Source of the DNA: Egaibacter danicus
GTDB taxonomy: Bacteria; Pseudomonadota; Gammaproteobacteria; Burkholderiales; Burkholderiaceae_C
Direction: 5' to 3'
Assembly (NCBI GenBank): GCA_016707075.1
Contig: JADJII010000015.1
Coordinates: forward strand, 1-64,000
Length of the DNA: 64,000 nt
Part shown: piece by piece, positions 37,274 to 46,428 of the stretch
How the letters are laid out: every line of letters starts with the position of its first letter
Numbering within the stretch: position 1 is the first letter of the stretch
The notes under the pieces: generated by a model
What the model was told of the DNA's origin: nothing
Databases searched by the model: none
What the model saw: only the letters and a program-made list of their open reading frames with translations
Program-made: the position numbers and the translations under genes

Positions 37274-38584
37274 TCAAAGTGATTGCTCCTTTTGCGTATG
37301 TCCCGTTCCGCGAGCAAGAGCCTGCTTACCAAGACCAAATATCCGAAGTAGTGCAGAACTCTCCCCCAACGATTGGCCAATCGCCAAAGCGCTAAATTTG
37401 CGGGGCGCGTTGCGTTTGAACCCATGTCTCTCGACATTCATTCGGTCAACCGCCGCAACAATTTTTGTGACTTGCGACCAGCTAGAAAACAAATTGGTCT
37501 TCGAGTTAGAAAGTAGGGCTTCTTTGTCTTGCTCAATTGAGGATTTCGCGCCTATATCTGACGATGTCGCAATACCAGAAACATGCTCAGTAGAGGGTGA
37601 ATCACTTTCTTTTGGCATGGACAATCTTGCATGAGGAGTTCCGGCGATGGCGCGAAGGTAACTTGACTGTTTGTCTAAAAGCCATAGCGCACCAAAAGCT
37701 ATCGCGATGGACGCGCCGCATACTAGCCATGTGTGCTGAGCTTTCGAAAGTCCGTGATTTTTACTGCGGAGTCCGCCTTGCAGTTCATTAACTGCACTTT
37801 CGATCTGGGAGACTTTTATCGACCGACTAGCTTGCGCGAATGCTGCAAGGAGCGCTTTGTCGGCCAAGAGGTTTATCCGCCTTGCTCGCCCTTCCGAAGC
37901 CTTGAAGAGCTTTTTTCTTGCTGCTGGCGAGAACAACACACCACCGTTCCAACCCGCCTCTCGAAGACGATGGTCTAGATATGCATCAACCTCGTCTCGC
38001 GGAAGGGGGCCTAGTTCGAAACGGTGTACTACACGGTCGCGGACTTGACGAAGCTTGGGATCGCCAATCAGACTATCAAGCTCCGGCTGTCCAAAAAGGA
38101 AGATGTTGATCAGCTTATGCTGTCCAGTCTCAAGATTCGATAGCAGTCTGATCTCTTCCAAGGATTCGGCGGGCATCAAATGAGCCTCATCCACTACCAA
38201 GAGTACGCGTTGCCCCAAAGAGTGTCGACGAAGCAGCTCCTGATTCAGTGCGGCCAGCTTTTCTTCAGTTGAGTGAGATGTTTGAGAAAGGCCCAAATCT
38301 CGACAAATTGCGCTGATGATCTCGTCTCGGCTGAAGCATGGATTGGCTAGATAGACTGTGCAGACATCCTCGCCCAGGCGGTTGATCAGTAGGCGAGCCA
38401 GTAGCGTCTTGCCACTGCCTACTTCCGCAACTAGCATTGTTATGCCTTCGTCGTGATGAGCGACATGAAGCATTGCATTGAGAATATCTCCACGGCGCCC
38501 ACCAGAGAAGAAGAATTCCAGGTCTGGTGTGATCTGAAACGGGGGTTTGGCCAGCCCAAAGTGATGGAGATACAAGTGGGACAT
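37274..38584 (-). CDS. mshM: MshM/ExeA-like AAA ATPase
   Basis: A 436-residue ATPase, first gene of the pilus operon. The start MSHLYLHHFGLAKPPFQITP has AGGGGAG five to six bases upstream and is preferred over an in-frame start 46 codons earlier. Walker A MLVAEVGSGKTLLARLLI and Walker B VLLVVDEAHLMPAESLEEIR are present, then LLSNLETGQHKLINIFLFGQ and sensor region ASEGRARRINLLADKALLAA. A membrane helix (WLVCGASIAIAFGALWLL) precedes a low-complexity periplasmic tail. ExeA-type proteins help secretin insertion. The frame is intact, although the last 80 residues look atypical. Confidence 0.85.
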   Translation of the reverse strand: MSHLYLHHFGLAKPPFQITPDLEFFFSGGRRGDILNAMLHVAHHDEGITMLVAEVGSGKTLLARLLINRLGEDVCTVYLANPCFSRDEIISAICRDLGLSQTSHSTEEKLAALNQELLRRHSLGQRVLLVVDEAHLMPAESLEEIRLLSNLETGQHKLINIFLFGQPELDSLIGDPKLRQVRDRVVHRFELGPLPRDEVDAYLDHRLREAGWNGGVLFSPAARKKLFKASEGRARRINLLADKALLAAFAQASRSIKVSQIESAVNELQGGLRSKNHGLSKAQHTWLVCGASIAIAFGALWLLDKQSSYLRAIAGTPHARLSMPKESDSPSTEHVSGIATSSDIGAKSSIEQDKEALLSNSKTNLFSSWSQVTKIVAAVDRMNVERHGFKRNAPRKFSALAIGQSLGESSALLRIFGLGKQALARGTGHTQKEQSL

Positions 38585-39119
38585 TACGGCTCCCCTACTT
38601 GCGAGTTTGGCAAATGAGTAGGATCGGAATTTGCGCGGGACCTCAACGGTACCCAGAGCGAACTTCTGCAAGCACGCTCTGCGCTCGAATTGCGGTAACA
38701 GACTGAATCGACAGACGTACATGGAGCTGGTATTGGCGTTGTTATTCTTCCAATGTTAGGCAACTCCGAGTGGGTTCAAAACGAAAAGTAAAGGGGTTTG
38801 ACCTGCCAGTTCGAAGATGGGCCAGCGCGGCGCCCGAAATTGAACCTGGGGGTTCGGCATTCAAGACGGACTGATTTCCGCCGATATGTCACTCGTTGGC
38901 CTGATCTATAGCCAATGACCTTTTCCCTTCATTGACGGAAATTCCAGACAACCGCTCCGGGGACGGCTGTTGACATGTTTCAAGCCATTGCCGTGACATT
39001 GTGCACAAGTGGTTTGTCTACTAAGTCATGTTTTCTGGCCGTTCTGTTTGGACGGAATCGACGCTTCGCCTTTCTCCACCTAGAGTCGTAGTATCTTCAA
39101 AACAAGGTTCCTGCGGGTG
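38585..39119. other. Intergenic region between the pilus operon and the Sel1 gene
   Basis: No gene was found. It should contain the promoters for the divergent pilus operon and Sel1 gene. A TTGACA-like hexamer occurs near 38970, but no well-spaced -10 element could be assigned. Confidence 0.4.
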
Positions 39120-39872
39120 ATGCCTTCTACAATCAACCATCTGATCGACGCTCAGGCTCCAGCGCCTGAGGAGTCGTTGCTTAAGATGACTTTGCGTAAA
39201 CTAGCCTCGCGTTCCAGCACGGTTGCAGGTCCAGCGCATCCTTATCCTGTTGACCGGTTTGCCAAATTGCGTGGCCATAGAGAGGCCTATGCCAATACGC
39301 TGGCGTGGTACCGACTAGCCGCAGAAAAAGGGGATGCCAGCGCGCAACTCCGCATGGGATATCTCTACCAGCAAGGCGACGGCGTCGAACAGAACGACTC
39401 GGAAGCGCTGAAGTGGTATCGACTTGCCGTCGCGCAAGGACAATACAAACTAGGCGTTCGTTACGCCCAGGGCATCGGTGTTCCGCATGACTTCACGCAG
39501 ACTGCGAAGTGGTACACGCTGGCTGCTCTGCACGGCCACACCCGGGCACAGGTGAACCTGGGCAGCATGTATTGCCAGGGGATTGGCGTCGAACAGGATC
39601 ATGGTGCGGCGGTTAAGTGGTACCGGATGGCTGCTGAACAGGGGGATGCCATTGCCCAATTCAACCTGGCTGTCAGTTATGTCAAAGGCCTCGGCGTGAC
39701 CCGGGATTTTGGCAAGGCGCACATGTGGCTCAGTTTCAGCGCCCGCGATGGCGACGGGCAGGCAGCTGCTAGTCTCGTCAAGCTGGCCAACAACATGACT
39801 GCCCTGCAGCTTGATGAGGCACGTCAATTGACGCTTCAATACGGAGCCAGCATAGCGCTGCCCCATCGGTAG
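39120..39872 (+). CDS. Sel1-repeat protein
   Basis: About 250 residues with four Sel1-like repeats, each of the AxxWYRxAAExGxxxAQxxLGxxYxxGxGV type: LAWYRLAAEKGDASAQLRMG, ALKWYRLAVAQGQYKLGVRY, TAKWYTLAALHGHTRAQVNL, AVKWYRMAAEQGDAIAQFNL. The second repeat is a few residues short. There is no signal peptide, so it is probably cytoplasmic. Sel1 proteins act as scaffolds in signalling; the partner is unknown. It is convergent with the diguanylate cyclase gene, 19 bp away. Confidence 0.85.
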   Translation: MPSTINHLIDAQAPAPEESLLKMTLRKLASRSSTVAGPAHPYPVDRFAKLRGHREAYANTLAWYRLAAEKGDASAQLRMGYLYQQGDGVEQNDSEALKWYRLAVAQGQYKLGVRYAQGIGVPHDFTQTAKWYTLAALHGHTRAQVNLGSMYCQGIGVEQDHGAAVKWYRMAAEQGDAIAQFNLAVSYVKGLGVTRDFGKAHMWLSFSARDGDGQAAASLVKLANNMTALQLDEARQLTLQYGASIALPHR

Positions 39873-39891
39873 AGGTTCTTGCTGCTGGAGC

Positions 39892-40923
39892 CTAGAACAA
39901 CTCCACCTCACCGACATTGACGGCCTGGTCTTCCAGCGCCCCAACTGTCACCAGCGCTGCGTAACTGCGGACCTGATTCCGGCCATTGCTCTTGGCAAAG
40001 TACAAAGCCTTGTCAGCCCGCTCGATGGCGCCACTGGGCGTATCGCCAGCCCGTACGTCAGACAAGCCGATGCTGATGGTGATGCGACCAACTTGGGGAA
40101 ACAGGTACTGTTCAGTATGGACCCGCAGGCGCTCGAGTACCTGAAGCGCATCTGCTTCACTCCTGCAGTGCATGAGAACCACGAATTCCTCACCGCCAAA
40201 GCGGTAGAGCTGGTCGTTCAAGCGAAAGCAGGACCGCATCAGACGGGCCAGCAACAACAGCACTTCGTCACCTATTAGATGGCCGTAGGTGTCATTGACC
40301 CGCTTGAAGTGATCGATATCGATCATCGCCAGCCAATAGTTGCCAGCGCCGGGATGGTCTCGGCGGTCGCCTTCTATCTCTTCAAGATCAGGGTACTGTT
40401 TGGTGGTGGCCTTCAAAAAGGCGCCGTCAAAAGTCTTTCGGTTCAACAGCTCGGTCAGCGTATCTCGCTCACCGTAGTCCAGCAGATGCTGGAAATTGCT
40501 GTACAGCCGCAGCACGCCCGTCAGCAGGCTGGCAGATGCATCTGAAATGGGACTTATTGTGGTGATTTCCAATACGCTGCGCGAGGCAGCATTTCTGAAC
40601 AAGGGGAAGACAGTGAGCGACGGGAATCCCGCCTGACGTGCAACACGCTGACAGTCAACCGCCTGACGTCGCAAAGGAAAGTCTGCCAGTTTGGGCAGAT
40701 CGTCCAGATCGCTCCAGCCTTCATCGGTTTTGGGAACGAGGTCGTGCGGACCTTGTTTGATGCAGGTTAGCCAGCGCTCGTCGTCTCGTTCGCCTACGCT
40801 TCGACAGATCTCGATACTCAGTGGCGACAGCAAGTCGTTGATGGTCTGCACCAAAGCGGACTCCAGATCATCCCGGTCCATGTGGGCAGTCAGGTCGGCG
40901 AGGTTGTCTATGATTTGAGGCAT
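39892..40923 (-). CDS. Diguanylate cyclase (GGDEF), with degenerate GAF-like N-terminus
   Basis: 343 residues. The C-terminal GGDEF domain makes cyclic di-GMP: AMIDIDHFKRVNDTYGHLIG, then RLNDQLYRFGGEEFVVLMHC and RADKALYFAKSNGRNQV. The active motif is GGEEF, and an RxxD inhibitory site (RLND) sits exactly five residues before it, so product inhibition is likely. The N-terminal 160 residues form a soluble sensory domain (NDLLSPLSIEICRSVGERDD). It may feed the pilus and adhesion programme nearby through c-di-GMP. That link is inference. Confidence 0.92.
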   Translation of the reverse strand: MPQIIDNLADLTAHMDRDDLESALVQTINDLLSPLSIEICRSVGERDDERWLTCIKQGPHDLVPKTDEGWSDLDDLPKLADFPLRRQAVDCQRVARQAGFPSLTVFPLFRNAASRSVLEITTISPISDASASLLTGVLRLYSNFQHLLDYGERDTLTELLNRKTFDGAFLKATTKQYPDLEEIEGDRRDHPGAGNYWLAMIDIDHFKRVNDTYGHLIGDEVLLLLARLMRSCFRLNDQLYRFGGEEFVVLMHCRSEADALQVLERLRVHTEQYLFPQVGRITISIGLSDVRAGDTPSGAIERADKALYFAKSNGRNQVRSYAALVTVGALEDQAVNVGEVELF

Positions 40924-41096
40924 GCGTTGCGGTTGTCAGGTTAATTCACGGACTCCAGGCCAGCAGGAATCATGTCTAACCATTACCAGCCACCAAGCAT
41001 TCAAAGACCCTGCCCGGAAATGGTAAATGCGCTGCTCGGCAGGATAAGCCAGTAAAAGAGGGTCCTAAATACCGCAGATGTTGTAATTCGGGCTGT

Positions 41097-42140
41097 TCAC
41101 GCGCCCGTGCGGATAAGCCTGAGCTGCAGCAAATCGATGTAACCATCCATCGGGTGCCTGAGCAGATCGACCAGCAAGCCCACACCGATAACCGATACCA
41201 GTGCCAACCATCCTGGCAGGACACGAGACATCAAGTCGATGGCGCCGTAAAAGTGGGCTGGGCTGCGTGTCGTCTGAGGTGTCAAGTCGATGTTCAAGCG
41301 ACCGAGTACGCCGTATTTCGGACGCACGCGTTCCTGCATGTCCGACTGAAAATACACCCGTTCCAGCAACGATCCTGGTGGAGTGGTCTGCTCGCCATGA
41401 CGATTGAAATACAAACATCGGCCCACGTGGTTGTAGCCGAAGGATTCCCAGGGAACGCGGGCGACCACATCCGAAGATTTGACATAACGTGTTGTGACGG
41501 CACCCAGTCCGACGGTCGGATCATCACTTGCACTGCGGGCATTGGAGTAAGCATTCACAAAATCATCCGATCCAACTCGGGGGCATCCGAATGTCACAAC
41601 TTCGTTGATGGACCAGGCATTGGAGAGGTAGAAGGCGGCAATGATGGCCATCGCACCACCCAGGGAATGGCCGGTCAATGTTATTTGTCTGGGATGATGC
41701 AAAGCCAGCCAGGCATGGACTTCGGGAGCCACTGCCTGCCAGGCTCGCTGAAAGCCCTGATGGCGGGCAGGATTCTCCACGAATCCCATATCAAAGTCCG
41801 TCGCCCAGTTGTGCCAGCTTGAAATGACGGTGCCCCTGAATGCGATCACCGCACAACCGTCCGCATCCAGGATCCCGAACCCTGCGAATTGCTTTTGGTT
41901 CAGAGAGCCAAACTCGCAGAAACTATTTGCGTGGTATTCGTCCTTTAGCGACTGTGCGTCGCGGTAACTTGAACGGGCCAGTTCAGCTTTCTGCAAATGG
42001 CGCAAAACCAGTCGCGAGGTTACCGGCAAATCCGGAATGGGTCGCCTTGACAAGGCGGGTAGAGGGAGCGCGTAGTCCAACGCAGCCTTTGGCAGCTTTT
42101 TAGGCAGGACAGGTCCCGAAGAGGAAGGGGTAATTTCCAC
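41097..42140 (-). CDS. Lipase family 3 (class 3) alpha/beta hydrolase
   Basis: 347 residues. The nucleophile elbow is ITLTGHSLGGAMAIIAAFYL near residue 180. FGCPRVGSDDFVNAY and SSDVVARVPWESFGYNHVGR carry the likely catalytic Asp and His region of Lipase_3. The oxyanion segment is AVIAFRGTVISSWHNW. A hydrophobic C-terminal helix (LPGWLALVSVIGVGLLVDLL) may anchor the protein in the membrane. There is no signal peptide. GTG start with GGAGA upstream. Triacylglycerol or phospholipid substrate is assumed from the family. Confidence 0.85.
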   Translation of the reverse strand: MEITPSSSGPVLPKKLPKAALDYALPLPALSRRPIPDLPVTSRLVLRHLQKAELARSSYRDAQSLKDEYHANSFCEFGSLNQKQFAGFGILDADGCAVIAFRGTVISSWHNWATDFDMGFVENPARHQGFQRAWQAVAPEVHAWLALHHPRQITLTGHSLGGAMAIIAAFYLSNAWSINEVVTFGCPRVGSDDFVNAYSNARSASDDPTVGLGAVTTRYVKSSDVVARVPWESFGYNHVGRCLYFNRHGEQTTPPGSLLERVYFQSDMQERVRPKYGVLGRLNIDLTPQTTRSPAHFYGAIDLMSRVLPGWLALVSVIGVGLLVDLLRHPMDGYIDLLQLRLIRTGA

Positions 42141-42421
42141 GAACAGTCTCCGGTTGGCGTCACGCTTGACAGGTGTCGGTCAAGTTGGATTCTCAGCTTA
42201 TTTGATGCCACTGTCTGGCCCGATTGCATCCACGCTGAGCGAAATAGCCATCTAAAACGTTTTGATCGCACACCATGCCAGCGACAGCAAGCTTGCCGAC
42301 GTGAACAGCGACACACCGAAGTATTTCACCAGCGGGGCCCACGTAGGACGACCGATCGGCAGTTCAACTGTTGCAAATTTACCTCTACACTCGAAGTCGG
42401 CTTTTTCTTATGGGGGTAAAT

Positions 42422-43633
42422 ATGACATTGGCTCGAAACGGTGCCATTGCTGAGACCGTCTCTGCATCGGACCGTGGATCAGATAAAAATTCTGCGAATT
42501 TTCGCTCTGGGCTGGGAGTGAGCGCTCAGATTGCAATGTGGGTGATCGTGGTGACGCTTTGCCTCATAGCGTTACCGAGAGGCCTCTTCGATACCTTGTC
42601 TGGTGGGTCCCCAGCCAATAAAAGTCAAGCGCAAATTCAGGACCAGATGCGGGCGCTTGAAGCGCGCGTCAATTTGGCAGTTGCTGCTGCTAACGAAGCA
42701 ACATCGAGCGCTCGGATCGCCGCCGCGTGCGCTGCCAGCATTGCGTCCGGCTCTAAGCAAACCCGTAACTGTGTCACTGACAATTCAGGGCAAGCTCAAA
42801 TCCCAAATACTGCGGGCACAAACCAGGTTGATCAATTGCGTCCCTTGGCCGACATTGCCAAAATGACTTTGGACGCAACGAAGGACAAATTCGACTCTCT
42901 CAAAGAAGCTAACGACAAACTGTTTTCTGTTCTTGCCGCGATGGGAGCTTTGCTTGCGTTTCTGGGGTTTAAGGGTTTGGACTCCTTCATGACGGCCAAA
43001 ACTAAAGCCGAAGAAGCGGTGGATCGGGCCAATTTGGCGCAAAAAGAAGCGGACAGAGCGGCCGTCAAGTTAGGCAACTTCCTTGACAAGGCTTATCAAA
43101 TAGAAAACCGCGCTGAAATCAACGTCTCACATGGCATCGCATTGCGCGAAATGGCGGCTGTATACAAACAATGCTGGGACTTGCAGAACCCTGATAAGGC
43201 GCTGCCAAAAACTGGCAGTGATCAATATCGGGCTTACCTTACCAAGGCCTTGTATTACCTGAATGCGGCGCTTAATAACCGCAATGAGTTGGATGAAATC
43301 CTGATTCTGCGCGCCATGGGCACTCAATGCAATGTGTATAGGCGACTGGAAGACCATGAAATGGCACTGGTGATTGCCCGGCAGATCATTGGTACCTATC
43401 CCGATAAGGACGATTCAGCCTATTACAACGCGGCCTGTTATTGCAGTTTGATTGGCTCTCGTTGGGCCAAAACCCATGAAAGTGCACCCGCGGATTACAG
43501 CGCTCTGGCAATTGACTACCTGCGACAAGCCATCGCCTTGGATTCGGAAAACAAAAAAGAAGCATCAGGAGACGCGGACTTCACCTGGCTGAAATCGGTA
43601 AAGAGCGAGGAATTTGCTGCGCTGGTCAAATAG
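42422..43633 (+). CDS. Membrane protein with coiled coil and TPR-like C-terminus
   Basis: About 404 residues; ATG chosen for the GGGGG six bases upstream. Two membrane segments: IAMWVIVVTLCLIALPRGLF near residue 40 and VLAAMGALLAFLGFKGLDSF near 180. Between and after them are heptad-rich helices (MRALEARVNLAVAAANEATS, KAEEAVDRANLAQKEADRAA). The C-terminal 180 residues look like TPR/end-of-group repeats (YLTKALYYLNAALNNRNELD, YYNAACYCSLIGSRW, AIDYLRQAIALDSENKKEA). No enzymatic motif. It stands alone and is followed by a strong terminator. Confidence 0.65.
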   Translation: MTLARNGAIAETVSASDRGSDKNSANFRSGLGVSAQIAMWVIVVTLCLIALPRGLFDTLSGGSPANKSQAQIQDQMRALEARVNLAVAAANEATSSARIAAACAASIASGSKQTRNCVTDNSGQAQIPNTAGTNQVDQLRPLADIAKMTLDATKDKFDSLKEANDKLFSVLAAMGALLAFLGFKGLDSFMTAKTKAEEAVDRANLAQKEADRAAVKLGNFLDKAYQIENRAEINVSHGIALREMAAVYKQCWDLQNPDKALPKTGSDQYRAYLTKALYYLNAALNNRNELDEILILRAMGTQCNVYRRLEDHEMALVIARQIIGTYPDKDDSAYYNAACYCSLIGSRWAKTHESAPADYSALAIDYLRQAIALDSENKKEASGDADFTWLKSVKSEEFAALVK

Positions 43634-43650
43634 AGTTTTATCGCAAAAGC

Positions 43651-43677
43651 ACAAAACCCGCTCATCGCGGGTTTTGT
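43651..43677 (+). terminator. Intrinsic terminator
   Basis: ACAAAACCCGC and its exact inverse form an 11-bp stem with a 5-base loop, 18 bases after the TPR-like gene stop. The 3' arm ends in TTTTGT. Confidence 0.85.
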
Positions 43678-43994
43678 GTACAGGAGATTCACTCCAATTT
43701 TCCCCAAGGGCTTATGCTTTGGGGCGCTTGTCGAAAAACACGATCATAGTTAAACCTTTAGGTAAGACGCATTCGAACGTCAATGGAAGCCACTCTATCA
43801 CATGAATTAATCAGCCTCTACCGAGGATTGATGAACACAGCATTGATTTTGTGGCAATTTTGCACACCTTGACTGGATAAAGAAGGCCACAACTACCTAC
43901 CTTATCTAGCCTCTATACGTATGGTTGAAATCTTTTTTTTCAATAGATTTTGAACCAACAAATCCCACTTATCTGATTGAAAGCGTCAATAACC
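43678..43994. other. AT-rich intergenic region, no gene
   Basis: Nothing coding is supported. It lies between two converging genes and shows no repeats I could identify. Confidence 0.4.
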
Positions 43995-44459
43995 TTATCG
44001 TAGCCAAACTATAAGGGAGGCCATAAAGGTTGAAGTGACCAAGGACGCGAACCCGTATTCAGCTAGCCTGATCCAGACAGACGGACGAGGCAGATCAATG
44101 GGGTCACCCGCATCAAGTAGCCCTTGACTTGGATGTTGGTTCGACTGGATTTTCATCGCAGCATTAACCATGCTCTGAATCGCGAGAAGTTGCTCATCGA
44201 GGATTCGATTTGATGCCTCGACGGTCTTGCGCTCATGAAACGCCACGAGGTCCACCTTCGCCTGTTCGCTGAACGCCGTCACCGCTATGCGGAAGTTGTC
44301 AGCCGCCTGATCCAGCACGCTGACCGTTCGGGCCAGTTTGACCTCCATCGCGACCAGTGAATCGGGCAGGGCTAGAACTTGACGATGTAACGAATCCACT
44401 TCATCCAGTACCTCGGCCAGCAGCGCTTCCCGTGCCGTGCGCGGAGATTGAACGCTCAC
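43995..44459 (-). CDS. stbC: StbC-like plasmid stability protein
   Basis: A 154-residue protein, third gene of an stbABC-like operon. It has long helices (AREALLAEVLDEVDSLHRQV) and a C-terminal membrane anchor (FASLVTSTFMASLIVWL). The start overlaps the stbB stop (GTGA). StbC-like proteins accompany StbA/StbB in plasmid positioning; their precise role is unclear. The gene symbol rests mostly on context. Confidence 0.6.
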   Translation of the reverse strand: MSVQSPRTAREALLAEVLDEVDSLHRQVLALPDSLVAMEVKLARTVSVLDQAADNFRIAVTAFSEQAKVDLVAFHERKTVEASNRILDEQLLAIQSMVNAAMKIQSNQHPSQGLLDAGDPIDLPRPSVWIRLAEYGFASLVTSTFMASLIVWLR

Positions 44460-45175
44460 AGAGCCAGCTTGCCGAACAGGACTTTGAAAACGTCGTCCAG
44501 ATTCTTGTTTGCGGTGACGGCCAGGCGTTTCAGGGACACCATGCGGATGCTGGCCTCACGTTCAAACAGATCGGTCGTATCGCGGATGCGGGCCCGGTGG
44601 TCCGTGGTGTCGGTACTGATGTCGCCCAGTGACTTGCCCACGGTTTTTAGCAGCTCGAACACTTCGTTGGCGTAAATCACCGCGTCCTGGCGGATGGTGA
44701 ACGACTTCTCGGACTCAGCGAGGCCAAACAGGGGCGCAAACTCATCAATGACCGACTCATCGGTATCCAGCTTGTTGAACACCATGCGGATCTTCTTTTT
44801 TGGGATACCCAGCTGCTGCAGGGCCCGGATGGTGTTCACCGTGTCGGCCTGGACTTTCTTTTCCTTGACGACCGGGATGATGAAGACATCGAATTCTTCG
44901 TGGGAGCCATCGTACTGTTGCATCAGCTTCAGGAAGTCTTCCACATTGGAAGCACCCACATCGATGATGGCCGCATCCAGAGTCATCAATTCATCCACCA
45001 GTTGCCCGAACTTCTTGCCCTTCATTTTTTCAACATCGAGGCCATCTGCATCAGCACCGGCATTGATTGACTCAATGGAGTACACCGGAGCGTCTCCCAT
45101 GCGGGGTTTCAGTAAGTGAGCGGCCACTGTGGTTTTACCCACGTTTCCTGAGAAGTTGAGTACGGCGACTTTCAT
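44456..45175 (-). CDS. stbB: StbB-like P-loop partition/stability ATPase
   Basis: A 239-residue ParA/MinD-fold ATPase: MKVAVLNFSGNVGKTTVAAH with a deviant Walker A, LDAAIIDVGASNVEDFLKLM, VFIIPVVKEKKVQADTVNTI. StbB proteins occur with StbA and StbC on broad-host-range plasmids and affect maintenance and conjugation. ATGA overlap with stbA. Because a complete parABS also exists here, this is a second positioning or maintenance system. Confidence 0.82.
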   Translation of the reverse strand: MKVAVLNFSGNVGKTTVAAHLLKPRMGDAPVYSIESINAGADADGLDVEKMKGKKFGQLVDELMTLDAAIIDVGASNVEDFLKLMQQYDGSHEEFDVFIIPVVKEKKVQADTVNTIRALQQLGIPKKKIRMVFNKLDTDESVIDEFAPLFGLAESEKSFTIRQDAVIYANEVFELLKTVGKSLGDISTDTTDHRARIRDTTDLFEREASIRMVSLKRLAVTANKNLDDVFKVLFGKLAL

Positions 45176-45497
45176 GTGTGTTTGTTCTTTGCGAGTTTGG
45201 CCAAGGCACCGAGATCGGGCTTCTGGCTGAAGATCTTGTTCAGATCGGAGGGGTTGTGGGAGCCAGCACTGACTGGAGATGACGAAGCATCCGGTTCAAC
45301 ATGGCCTGGCACAGCAGACTCAACCGAAGGATGGGCCAGTGTTTTGCGTGACGCCGGAACAGATCGTGAGTCGTGCGAACCCATCCTGGCGCGCCGCTGG
45401 CGAACCCGACGTAGGGCGGATGCAAAAGAATTCAGGGAAATCTCGAAGCCATTGGCCGACAGGATTTGGATCACCGAGGCCCTGGATACCCCGGAAT
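45172..45497 (-). pseudogene. stbA: StbA-like DNA-binding protein, 5' truncated by a transposon end
   Basis: The readable part starts SGVSRASVIQILSANGFEIS, followed by LNSFASALRRVRQRRARMGS and a Pro/Ser-rich tail. This is the HTH of StbA-like proteins, which normally begins nearer to an upstream Met. The frame runs directly into the 46-bp repeat at 45498, so the original N-terminus and promoter have been replaced. A GTG at 45474 could still start a shortened protein. stbB and stbC may now depend on transcription from within the repeat. Confidence 0.7.
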
Positions 45498-45543
45498 TGG
45501 CTAAATGAGCCCATCCCCTCGAAAAGGTAAAACGAGCGGATTT
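45498..45543 (+). repeat. Left 46-bp terminal inverted repeat
   Basis: Starts TGGCTAAATGAGCCCATC and ends GAGCGGATTT. It is identical in inverse to 59513-59558, with weaker similarity for another 15-20 bp inward. Confidence 0.85.
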
Positions 45544-45600
45544 TCCCTATGAAGAAGGGACACGAGATTTGCTGAAATCGCTTGATCCAGCTGCGTAATG

Positions 45601-45963
45601 TCAGCCACCCCAGGAAAAATCAACAGTAACCCTCTCGGAGGTAGCCTGCGGAATCACCGTTCGGCCATGCTTGGTGAGTTTGACCAAACCATATTGGGCC
45701 ATGGTGTGCAGCGACCGCGACACGTTGGGCGCATGTTTCCCGACCGCCTTGGCTAAGGCATCCATGGAGTCTGGGTGACTCTCACGAATGACCTTGAGTA
45801 AAGCCATATTTTCATCGGACAGCACCCGTGCCATGGCGGTCACAGTGGGAAACCAAACGTTGGGTTCATCTTTGCCGCGTTGGCGTGTTCCCGCCGCAAT
45901 CGCCAGTGTGCGGGCGCGCTGCACAGGCACTGGCGCAATACCGAACTTCAATACCTTGTTCAT
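45601..45963 (-). CDS. TumA-like antitoxin (HVO_A0114-type winged helix)
   Basis: A 120-residue protein with a MarR-like winged helix: LSDENMALLKVIRESHPDSM, ALAKAVGKHAPNVSRSLHTM, YGLVKLTKHGRTVIP. This is the pattern of antitoxins paired with TumE (DUF6516) toxins. The start overlaps the toxin stop (ATGA), with the toxin gene first. Such pairs are frequent passengers beside Tn3-family transposition genes. Confidence 0.75.
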   Translation of the reverse strand: MNKVLKFGIAPVPVQRARTLAIAAGTRQRGKDEPNVWFPTVTAMARVLSDENMALLKVIRESHPDSMDALAKAVGKHAPNVSRSLHTMAQYGLVKLTKHGRTVIPQATSERVTVDFSWGG

Positions 45964-46340
45964 GGACTGATCTCCTTCAAAACGCGATCTACTTCAGCAT
46001 AAAAATCACTGACCAACTGGTAAGCGGTGTCAAACTCGTACAACACCCCCTCGTCCAGAGCGTGTCGATGACGGTGGTCGTAAGGAAACTTTTTGCCTGC
46101 ATGCTTAAAGCGCGAGCCTACCGGCTTCACGCTATGGGCATTATCAAAACCGATGAGCCGGGTGTTGTCTGGCGCGTGCAGTGTCAAGCTGTACCGGATG
46201 CCGTGCGGTCGTTCCGACGTAACAGGCACACTCGCAACTTCCATCTTGACCCAGTACCCTGCATCATTTTGGACTTCAATATTGCCATCCAAGCCAAGCA
46301 AATACTCCAAACCAGCGGCCGGTGAACTTTGTGAACCCAT
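45960..46340 (-). CDS. TumE-like toxin (DUF6516)
   Basis: About 127 residues, using the ATG at MGSQSSPAAGLEYLLGLDGN. An alternative ATG lies five codons upstream. YWVKMEVASVPVTSERPHGI and HGIRYSLTLHAPDNTRLIGF are followed by GKKFPYDHRHRHALDEGVLY, the His/Asp-rich block characteristic of this toxin family, and FYAEVDRVLKEISP. A GAAAC-N7-GTTTC dyad at 46356-46372 just upstream may be the operator. The biochemical target is not known to me. Confidence 0.72.
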   Translation of the reverse strand: MGSQSSPAAGLEYLLGLDGNIEVQNDAGYWVKMEVASVPVTSERPHGIRYSLTLHAPDNTRLIGFDNAHSVKPVGSRFKHAGKKFPYDHRHRHALDEGVLYEFDTAYQLVSDFYAEVDRVLKEISP

Positions 46341-46428
46341 GCAAAAGCATATCATGAAACGATAAGTGTTTCAATGCTCAATGTGAGTGAAATATCCCTT
46401 TCCTGACCTCACTCACGCCTTTGCGGCT

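Noticed and set aside
23092..38584. Type II secretion system rather than a pilus
   Set aside because: The gene set has MshM-, MshL-, MshN-type proteins, several prepilins with a large tip-like protein, and no GspC/GspD-GspN order; an MSHA-like pilus fits better.
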